Positions 16,963 to 22,228 of a stretch of DNA of 22,228 bases are shown here, in pieces. Position 1 is the first letter of the stretch. Every line of letters starts with the position of its first letter. This DNA comes from Desulfosporosinus sp. UBA5188. Its GTDB lineage: Bacteria > Bacillota > Desulfitobacteriia > Desulfitobacteriales > Desulfitobacteriaceae. Where the stretch lies: NCBI GenBank assembly GCA_002413075.1, contig DHWG01000064.1, forward strand, positions 16,963-39,190, read 5' to 3'. The position numbers and the translations under genes were made by a program. The notes beneath the pieces were generated by a model. It saw nothing but the letters and a program-made list of their open reading frames with translations. It ran no database searches and was not told where the DNA came from.

Positions 16963-17943
16963 CTAAAACCGCCCTTCTTTGTGGAGATAATCCTGGAATG
17001 CCCTGCGCAGTTGTTCTGAGGTCTCTTCAACAGCTTGCGGGTTTAAAGCGGCCCCGGCACCCATTTCAGAGGAAGCATAATACTTGATTTTACCAGCATC
17101 TCTAAGGGGCGTATAAAATTCAATATGAAAATGATAGAAATCTTCCACAGCGTCCCCATGAACTGGGCGCTGATGAATGACCATCATGTAGGGGAATAAC
17201 CGATTAAACAAGGTATCCATGGCACCAGTCATGTTCTTAAGCATTTCCGCCAAGCTTCGTTTTTCGGCTCGTGTAAAATCGTTCAAAGCGGTCTTATGAT
17301 TTTTACTCACAATGAATAGTCCGTAAGGGTAATCTGTGAAAAATGGGATATACGCTAAAAAATGATCATTTTCATAAATCACGCGCTGCTGAAAGTCTAA
17401 TTCTGCTTTATTCATATCGCATATCAAGCACGACCCGTGCAAGTCATAATACGTTTGGCAATTTTCTAATTCTGTGCGAATTTTAAGAGGAACCCAGGAG
17501 TAAGCATAGATCTGCCCATGTGGATGCGGCATTGTCACGCCGCACTCTTGCCCTCGATTCTCGAAAATCATAATGTACTCATGCTTAGGCTCCTGGCTCA
17601 GCGCCATGAACCGTTCCGTCCACAAATCTATTAGTTTCTCGATATGATCCACTGAAAGTTGCGGAAGCGTCACCGTATGATTCGACGAGTAAAGGACGAC
17701 TTCACATTTACCATAAGCTTTCTCGGTTTTATAAAGGCTTGATCCGACTGGATCAGCTTCAGGTGGGTCTGGCATTAGGCCCGGAAAATCGTTGTCATAT
17801 TTAAGGACATCATAATGATCAGGAACTTTACCTGAGCCCGGACAAAACGGACACCCAGTGTTGGGCATATTGGGGCGATTTTGTCGTTTTGTCGCCACCA
17901 TCGTCCAATCCCCCAGTAAAGGATTATACCGTAACTCTGTCAT
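16963..17943 (-). CDS. galT: Galactose-1-phosphate uridylyltransferase
   Basis: Transfers UMP from UDP-glucose to galactose-1-phosphate, through a uridylylated histidine. It has 326 residues from the ATG at 17941-17943, preceded by GGGAGGGG at 5 nt; a TTG at 17958 lies upstream of that site and is rejected. The active-site motif HPHGQ is at 140-144, with H142 the expected nucleophile. The metal-binding Cys pair C31/C34 is in GCPFCPG, and the C-terminal histidine cluster is FYHFHIEFYTP. It is a class I (GalT/HIT-superfamily) enzyme, unlike the class II GalT found in Bacillus. It is the first gene of galT-K-E-M24-ROK. Confidence 0.96.
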   Translation of the reverse strand: MTELRYNPLLGDWTMVATKRQNRPNMPNTGCPFCPGSGKVPDHYDVLKYDNDFPGLMPDPPEADPVGSSLYKTEKAYGKCEVVLYSSNHTVTLPQLSVDHIEKLIDLWTERFMALSQEPKHEYIMIFENRGQECGVTMPHPHGQIYAYSWVPLKIRTELENCQTYYDLHGSCLICDMNKAELDFQQRVIYENDHFLAYIPFFTDYPYGLFIVSKNHKTALNDFTRAEKRSLAEMLKNMTGAMDTLFNRLFPYMMVIHQRPVHGDAVEDFYHFHIEFYTPLRDAGKIKYYASSEMGAGAALNPQAVEETSEQLRRAFQDYLHKEGRF

Positions 17944-17964
17944 TGTATCCCCTCCCAAAAGCGA

Positions 17965-17999
17965 AAGCCTAAGTTAATTAAATTAATTAACTTAGGCTT
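17965..17999. promoter_or_regulatory. Long perfect palindrome (operator) at the gal promoter
   Basis: Two perfect 17-base arms, AAGCCTAAGTTAATTAA (17965-17981) and TTAATTAACTTAGGCTT (17983-17999), surround one central base. It begins 9 bp after the -10 box and ends about 21 nt before the galT start codon, so it covers the transcription start region and could also fold in the leader RNA. It shares TAATTAAATTAA and the CTWAG ends with the chvE palindrome. The spacing between half sites is 4 bp greater, which is a caution. Confidence 0.75.
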
Positions 18000-18008
18000 C
18001 TTTATCAT

Positions 18009-18038
18009 ATTATAATTGTATCCGTCTGTCCACGACAA
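18009..18038 (-). promoter_or_regulatory. Sigma-A promoter of the gal operon
   Basis: On the minus strand TTGTCG (18033-18038) and TATAAT (18009-18014) are 18 bp apart. The operator palindrome follows immediately, and the galT start codon is 66 nt downstream of the -10 box. Confidence 0.72.
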
Positions 18039-18050
18039 ATAATATTTATT

Positions 18051-18087
18051 CTCTGGATTAGCGCGTAACAAGACCGCCAATCCAGAG
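18051..18087 (-). terminator. Stem-loop after the 54-residue ORF, before the gal promoter
   Basis: CTCTGGATTAGCG (18051-18063) and CGCCAATCCAGAG (18075-18087) pair over 13 positions with one A/C mismatch around an 11-nt loop. On the minus strand it begins 6 nt past the small ORF stop and is followed by AATAAATATTATTTG, which is AT-rich but not a clean U-tract. It probably insulates the gal promoter from upstream transcription. Confidence 0.6.
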
Positions 18088-18093
18088 CAATCC

Positions 18094-18258
18094 TTATTTA
18101 ACCCTGCGTAAGTTAGTCTGTCTCTTGACTCTTGATACTGGATACACTCTTGGTACTTTTGGTTTCTGTCTCTTCTGTAACTGGAGTCGACGGTTTACTG
18201 ACCAATAACTAAATAAAAATATAATGCCTAATGCAATAACCAACGTCAAATAGGGCAT
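18094..18258 (-). CDS. Candidate 54-residue single-span membrane protein
   Basis: An ORF too short for routine gene calling. It starts MPYLTLVIALGIIFLFSYWS, a clear hydrophobic span (about 3-21). The tail is strongly basic, from NRRLQLQKRQKPK to TNLRRVK, with no Asp or Glu anywhere in the protein. GGAAGTGAG lies just before the ATG, and a stem-loop starts 6 nt after the stop. The orientation matches mazG upstream and galT downstream. The charge pattern predicts an N-out/C-in anchor with a cationic cytoplasmic tail. I do not recognise a family, and the ORF could still be chance. Confidence 0.5.
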   Translation of the reverse strand: MPYLTLVIALGIIFLFSYWSVNRRLQLQKRQKPKVPRVYPVSRVKRQTNLRRVK

Positions 18259-18392
18259 CGTCACTCACTTCCATCTCATACCGTGTTTTAGAGTAGCATC
18301 CTCTAAGTTATATTGCTAATGAACGCTTAAAAGCACTCTATCGATTTAAATATTTTGAGGGAACTCTAATTTTGTCTCTGCAAATGTTTTAT

Positions 18393-18425
18393 GTCTAATC
18401 ATAGTCTAATCATAGTCTAATCACA
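18393..18425. repeat. 11-bp direct repeat, three copies, across the mazG stop
   Basis: GTCTAATCATA is repeated exactly twice (18393-18403, 18404-18414), and a third copy (18415-18425) differs by one base. The third copy contains the MazG-like gene's TAG stop (18417-18419). The length is not a multiple of three, but extra copies fall after the stop, so copy number would not change the protein. Confidence 0.8.
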
Positions 18426-18758
18426 ATAACCCTTTTGTCGTAATTTCTCGATATGCTCCTTTAAAATGACGTCCAAATCTATGCCATGTTGCTCTTCAAG
18501 GACAAACATCATGGTGACGGCTGTCTGAGCCACGTCAACCAATTCTCGGGCCACCAACTGCATTGCTTCTTCTTCTTCCAAGCGTTGTTGTTCCCCACTA
18601 AGGCCCCTGAATTTTCCTATAGCTTGAGCTAATTCCCCTGATTCCTCCATGATCTTTAAGGCTGTGCCTTCTAACGATGGACTTAAGCGATTTAAGCGAG
18701 GAAGGGTTACCGTCTTGGATGTGAGCAGACCTTCGCTGCATCTATGATCTGAAGTCAT
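18417..18758 (-). CDS. MazG-like nucleotide pyrophosphohydrolase
   Basis: A small all-alpha NTP pyrophosphohydrolase-fold protein, expected to hydrolyse (d)NTPs to monophosphates with Mg. It has 113 residues from the ATG at 18756-18758. The metal-binding helix reads EESGE (38-42), and the second acidic motif is E72/D75 in RELVDVAQ, the MazG EExxE...ExxD pattern. A longer frame starts at 18788, but its purine run is only 2 nt from the ATG. The chosen ATG has GGGAGG at 8 nt, and a TATAAT at 18798-18803 would give the long form almost no leader. Substrate is unknown; proteins of this type often clean up odd nucleotides. Confidence 0.85.
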   Translation of the reverse strand: MTSDHRCSEGLLTSKTVTLPRLNRLSPSLEGTALKIMEESGELAQAIGKFRGLSGEQQRLEEEEAMQLVARELVDVAQTAVTMMFVLEEQHGIDLDVILKEHIEKLRQKGYCD

Positions 18759-18788
18759 TCTCATTGCCTCCCACATTCTCTGATCCAT

Positions 18789-19208
18789 TACCCTCGTATT
18801 ATATTAATTATACACCTTTTGCACAGTTGTGACTAAACGCAGTGTGATCGGTGGCTTTCGTTAATTCCTGTCAATTTTTGATGGCTCTCATTGAACCACA
18901 CAAAATGCATTAATGCCCTTAATAACTACACAATATTCCATAATACTTTATCCAATATTTTACTTTTAGTTATTATTTTATACTTGATAGCCTGCTGCTA
19001 CTCCCGGCGTTAACTAGGTTGAGCAAGGACTGCCCATATCATTGAAGTGTGTTTATGGCTTGATTATATTGCCATGATATCTTATGATGGAAAAAGAACG
19101 GATAAATTTAACCAACCTAACTTCGTGTTTTTTAACACAAATCGTTCGCAACCGATGGCTTAAATATTGTTACTAAACTGAGAGAAATTTGTAAAGGGGC
19201 GTAGAACT
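18789..19208. other. 420-bp gap between divergent mazG-like and CAP genes
   Basis: AT-rich DNA without a convincing gene. Near 18798-18812 the minus strand has two overlapping TATAAT boxes, the probable -10 of the MazG-like gene, with no good -35. At 19036-19080 ATATCAT and ATGATAT, with inner ATGGC and GCCAT, can form a stem in the leader of the CAP gene. GTGTT/AACAC near 19124-19137 is a minor hairpin. No known riboswitch consensus was recognised. Confidence 0.5.
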
Positions 19209-19955
19209 ATGAAACGTTATAAATTAATCACTCTGATCGCGTTCGTTGCTATTATTACGACAGGCTCTTTGGTGTACAAAGACACGCTTGCTGATTTGAT
19301 CACGCCATCTACTTTGACCTCCACATCGCAAGTCCAATCCACTCCGTCACCGACTCCAACCCCAGAGCCGACTCAGACAGCGGAACCAACTCCGGTTACA
19401 ACGGCCGCTACTCCAACACCAACGCCGGCGTTGGCACCTACTCCCGCTGCAACACCGACTCAAACTAATGCGGCAAAACCGGCACCAACACCCACACAAA
19501 AACCTACTGTGAAGCCCGCTCCGAAGCCAACACCACCCCCAACACGAAGTACCGTTGCTTCACAAGCCCAGCTCAGCGCTGATCAACAGCAAATGCTGAA
19601 CTTGATTAACCAAGAACGTTCAAAAGCAGGCGTGGCCCCTCTAAAAATAGACGCTAAGCTCCAGACCATGGCCCAAGCAAAAGCCGAGGATATGGTTGCA
19701 AAATCTTACTTTGACCATACCTCACCGACCTATGGTTCCCCTTTTGAGATGATGAAACAATTCGGAATTAGTTATTCTTCAGCGGGTGAGAACATCGCTG
19801 GAAACGCCTCAGTGGATAAAGCGCACACAGCCCTAATGAACAGTCCTGGCCACAAAGCGAATATCCTCAATTCGTCTTTCACTTATATTGGCATCGGAGT
19901 AACTGCTAGCCCGAAATATGGGAAAATGTTTGCTCAAGATTTTGTTGGCCGATAG
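19209..19955 (+). CDS. Secreted CAP-domain (SCP/YkwD-like) protein
   Basis: An exported protein of 248 residues. An N-terminal signal or anchor (basic KRYK then a hydrophobic stretch at about 6-23) is followed by a long Pro/Thr/Ala linker (about 40-115) full of PTPTP-like runs. The C-terminal CAP domain (about 122-248) opens with DQQQMLNLINQERSKAG and carries the usual residues H170 (YFDHTSP), E194 (GENIAGN) and H215 (SPGHKANIL), ending with GIGV and FAQDFVGR. AAAGGGGCG about 7 nt before the ATG sets the start. Bacterial CAP proteins of this form are common in spore-formers (YkwD, SafA-associated types), and their activity is largely unsettled. The Pro-rich linker suggests passage through or binding to the cell wall. 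Confidence 0.92.
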   Translation: MKRYKLITLIAFVAIITTGSLVYKDTLADLITPSTLTSTSQVQSTPSPTPTPEPTQTAEPTPVTTAATPTPTPALAPTPAATPTQTNAAKPAPTPTQKPTVKPAPKPTPPPTRSTVASQAQLSADQQQMLNLINQERSKAGVAPLKIDAKLQTMAQAKAEDMVAKSYFDHTSPTYGSPFEMMKQFGISYSSAGENIAGNASVDKAHTALMNSPGHKANILNSSFTYIGIGVTASPKYGKMFAQDFVGR

Positions 19956-19988
19956 GCTTCCTTGGACCTCAGAATTCTAAATCACTCA

Positions 19989-20021
19989 GGAGACCGCCAA
20001 GGCATTAGCCCGGCGGTCTCC
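19989..20021 (+). terminator. Terminator after the CAP gene
   Basis: GGAGACCGCC (19989-19998) and GGCGGTCTCC (20012-20021) are perfect 10-base arms around a 13-nt loop that holds a further GGC/GCC pair. TTACTTAATCT follows on the plus strand. It lies 33 nt past the CAP stop. It also faces the minus-strand gene ending at 20118, but that strand has no U-tract. Confidence 0.8.
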
Positions 20022-20117
20022 TTACTTAATCTAGTGAGCTGATAAATCATGAGCAAGGGTGCCTTCTACCCCTAACTCATATCAAACAAGTCCCACTACC
20101 TTCACTTCGTTCATTAT

Positions 20118-21194
20118 TTAGGGCTTGAGAGGTTTCAATTCCACAAGAGTGGATGTTCCTTGGCTACTAAGTTGGATAATTTCTGCGCCATCGTCAGAGA
20201 TGTAATTCTGATCGCCTTCCAATTTAACTTCTTTAAGCTGACCTGCTGTGATAATAGAGGCTGTTTTGTTATCATAGACAACAACCTGTCCTTTAGAGCC
20301 TACAAGTGCCCTTGCGTTATCGAAGGAAATTGCCCCTTGCCATTCCGTTTTCAAGGAAGGACTCTCTGACATGACCGTTCGGTCAGTAATACTCTTAATT
20401 TTTACGAGTTCGTTATTTTTGACTTCCCCTATATACACTTTGCCTGCTCTAATATCTAAAATCCTATCATAATTGTTCCTAGAGATTATTTTACGTTTCC
20501 CCGCATCAAAGGCGATGATATTCTGGATAGCCCCCACTTTACTGTCAATATATAAGGTTCCATGCAGATCAGAGGCCGCCATAGCATCGATGGTCTCTCC
20601 CTGCTTGTTGAGGGTGGTTACGTTTTTGTTGACGTTAATTTCCATAAGTTGTTCAGTTGATCCTTTTTTCACTGTGAAATACATTAGATTGGTCGTGGTT
20701 GAGATGACTAATTCTTCAATTTTTCCACCCGCTGGAAATTTCACGGTCTGATTCAAACGATTGTCTGGAGCCGTCTCCTCATCGCTATTGGACAGTTCAA
20801 GCGAATAGAGCTCTGTGGTCTGAGTACTTCCAGAGTTGGAATTTTTATCGGCATAAAAATAAATTAAAGTATCTCGATCCTGCAGCCATTGGTACGTGAG
20901 AACACCCAGGGTATTATCCTTAGGCGTGCGCGATTCAAAGACTACTTTCTTTTTCTTAAGATTAAACACTTTGAGAGTGCCATTTTCGGAATAAGCCAGA
21001 TAATCTTTGTCATAAGAAATCTGGACTTTATTAAGGTCAGCACCAGGAATCGTTGTTTTAAGTTTGGTCGTGATCGGCTCACTAGATGCCGGCCTCATGA
21101 CTTTTTCGATTTGGAAATTCAAAAGAGCGTACACTCCGAATTGCAGAGCGACTGAAATTAATATCCAGATGAATAGCGTGCGCAGTATTTTCAT
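20118..21194 (-). CDS. Membrane-anchored protein with propeller-like repeats, function unknown
   Basis: A 358-residue protein with an uncleaved-type N-terminal segment (about 5-27, LRTLFIWILISVALQFGVYALL), then an extracytoplasmic region. That region reads like successive beta-propeller blades: ISYDKDYLAYSENGTLKVFNLKKKK, LTYQWLQDRDTLIYFYADK, AASDLHGTLYIDSKVG, ISFDNARALVGSKGQVVVYDNK. These resemble TolB/WD-type 'value-and-display' strands, but no family motif is certain. A GAAGGAG site precedes the ATG by about 12 nt. It lies 40 nt after the phosphodiester-glycosidase-like gene on the same strand, so the two probably form an operon, perhaps in cell-envelope polymer handling. Confidence 0.75.
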   Translation of the reverse strand: MKILRTLFIWILISVALQFGVYALLNFQIEKVMRPASSEPITTKLKTTIPGADLNKVQISYDKDYLAYSENGTLKVFNLKKKKVVFESRTPKDNTLGVLTYQWLQDRDTLIYFYADKNSNSGSTQTTELYSLELSNSDEETAPDNRLNQTVKFPAGGKIEELVISTTTNLMYFTVKKGSTEQLMEINVNKNVTTLNKQGETIDAMAASDLHGTLYIDSKVGAIQNIIAFDAGKRKIISRNNYDRILDIRAGKVYIGEVKNNELVKIKSITDRTVMSESPSLKTEWQGAISFDNARALVGSKGQVVVYDNKTASIITAGQLKEVKLEGDQNYISDDGAEIIQLSSQGTSTLVELKPLKP

Positions 21195-21234
21195 GATGCG
21201 TGATTTCTCCTTCTTTAGCAGAGATTACTGGTAC

Positions 21235-22197
21235 TTATGGGGTAACCACGAAAGCCGTTGGAATATAACGTTCCCCGAAAATGTCACAAAGTCTATTTAT
21301 GACTTTCCCATTAAAGACGAGATCGGTGGAAGAGCCCCCATCAAGGTTGACAGCGGTCACCGCCTTATAATCAGTAAAAACATTCATAAGGTCTTGTATT
21401 GTTGCCCCCATACTCCAAGTCGGTTGACGCCCATCTATGACAACAAAAATGACCGTTCCATCTGCCATTTGTCCAATACCAGTCCTAGGTTGAGGGCCGA
21501 TTCCCCAACCACCATTTCCTATTAGAACGGTTTTACCGTTCTCGATGAGATTAGGTCCAAAGGTGACCGCGTCCCGAATGTGTTTCGAGATCAATTGATT
21601 GGCCGTCATACTTCCAAGGACCAGTTTGTCTTGGTCATTAAAGCCGACAATATTTTGCGCTGTATTTCCCACGTTATTGTGGACCAGTTTTCCGTCCTGA
21701 ACGGTCAAGCCGTCTGGAAAGGCTCCGTTTCCTTTACCGTTCGGATCATAAAATCCGCCGGCATTAATTCCGGCTACGGCTCCCTTATCCTTGACAAGAT
21801 CGCTGACCCGTTCTCCCGTGACACCAATTTGTTTGGTGACTGCTAATTTAACGCGTTTGGGGTCTTTAATCAACATCACTTTACCTTTGAAGCTTTGTCC
21901 CTTAATATCTTGAATAGTGATTCCCGGACTCGAATCGGAGGTTAAAGTGTTGCGTGTAATGACTTGCTTGAGGTTTACATCTTGAGAAATAGAGCTCATA
22001 ATCTGATCTATTTCTGCTTGAGTAAGAAACGGCTTCAAAAACTGTGGATGCCGCGATGTGTAAACCATGCTAACGGTCACGGCTTTGAGCGTCTGGAAGG
22101 GTCCCCAAAGCACTATAAAGGGAGCCGATATAGCTAAGAATATAAGATTGAAACCCAAAAATAACAATATTTTTCGTAATTTAAAATTTATCGTCAT
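21235..22197 (-). CDS. Phosphodiester glycosidase (NAGPA-domain) family exported protein
   Basis: A 320-residue protein. It has an N-terminal membrane segment (about 11-31) and an extracytoplasmic NAGPA/DUF2233 domain, whose mammalian namesake removes GlcNAc from phosphodiester-linked GlcNAc. Family marks in order are AGINAGGFYDPNGKGNGAFPDGLTV, GPNLIENGK, PQPRTGIGQMADGTVIFVVIDGR, and the C-terminal NLDGGSSTDLVFNG loop, thought to form the active site. Bacterial members are exported and linked to exopolysaccharide, teichoic acid or spore-coat glycans. AGAGG lies 6 nt before the ATG. A promoter would fall at or beyond the window end. Domain identity is secure; the substrate is not. Confidence 0.9.
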   Translation of the reverse strand: MTINFKLRKILLFLGFNLIFLAISAPFIVLWGPFQTLKAVTVSMVYTSRHPQFLKPFLTQAEIDQIMSSISQDVNLKQVITRNTLTSDSSPGITIQDIKGQSFKGKVMLIKDPKRVKLAVTKQIGVTGERVSDLVKDKGAVAGINAGGFYDPNGKGNGAFPDGLTVQDGKLVHNNVGNTAQNIVGFNDQDKLVLGSMTANQLISKHIRDAVTFGPNLIENGKTVLIGNGGWGIGPQPRTGIGQMADGTVIFVVIDGRQPTWSMGATIQDLMNVFTDYKAVTAVNLDGGSSTDLVFNGKVINRLCDIFGERYIPTAFVVTP

Positions 22198-22228
22198 ATT
22201 AACCTCTTTTTTTCTTTATTATGAACCA

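Noticed and set aside
17944..17958. TTG start five codons upstream for galT
   Set aside because: The codons run through the Shine-Dalgarno GGGAGGGG itself; the ATG at 17943 is correctly spaced.
19084..19180. Plus-strand ORF of about 30 codons starting ATGATGGAAAAAG before the CAP gene
   Set aside because: Short, no clear ribosome site, no hydrophobic or motif content; likely chance.
1..22228. CRISPR arrays, insertion sequences, tRNA or rRNA genes, phage genes
   Set aside because: No spaced repeats, transposase, cloverleaf or phage-like gene was seen; the repeats found are simple tandem repeats.

Overview
The window looks like chromosome of an anaerobic, spore-former-type Firmicute. Shine-Dalgarno sites are strong (AGGAGG, GGGGAGG), a Gram-positive-style sugar-binding lipoprotein is present, and the genes resemble those of Clostridia such as the Peptococcaceae (Desulfosporosinus/Desulfitobacterium-like). 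The genus is only a guess from protein flavour. Almost everything is read from the minus strand, so the story runs right to left.

Far right (about 19.2-22.2 kb): a secreted CAP-domain protein on the plus strand converges on two minus-strand genes, a phosphodiester-glycosidase-like protein and a membrane-anchored protein of unknown role. A strong hairpin separates the two orientations. Next come a MazG-like nucleotide pyrophosphohydrolase and an unlisted 54-residue single-span membrane ORF.

Centre-right (12.4-18.0 kb): a tightly packed Leloir operon galT-galK-galE, then an M24-fold protein that seems to have lost its metal ligands, then a ROK-family sugar repressor. A sigma-A-type promoter precedes galT, with a 35-bp near-perfect palindrome directly after the -10 box.

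Centre (2.4-12.4 kb): a second promoter with a related palindrome drives a ChvE/MmsAB (GguAB) sugar ABC importer, a small membrane protein, and araB-araD-araM-araA. The layout suggests one ROK regulator controlling galactose catabolism and a shared arabinose/galactose importer plus arabinose catabolism. L-arabinose would go via ribulose and ribulose-5-P to xylulose-5-P, and galactose via Gal-1-P and UDP-Gal to Glc-1-P. No AraR gene or AraR-type site was recognised. The araB-araD gap holds an unusual run of about 31 tetranucleotide units.

Left end (0-2.2 kb): a UPF0060/YnfA membrane protein, a LiaS/DesK-type sensor kinase and a NarL/LuxR-type response regulator, closed by a good terminator.

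Three genes in the left 5.5 kb carry apparent lesions, each repaired by a one-base change. The response regulator is frameshifted in its DNA-recognition helix, ynfA has an in-frame TAG, and araM is frameshifted at its nucleotide-binding glycine motif. These are either real decay or consensus errors. No wholly new system was found. The best leads are the paired operators, the metal-less M24 protein in the gal operon, the araB-araD repeat and the lesions.
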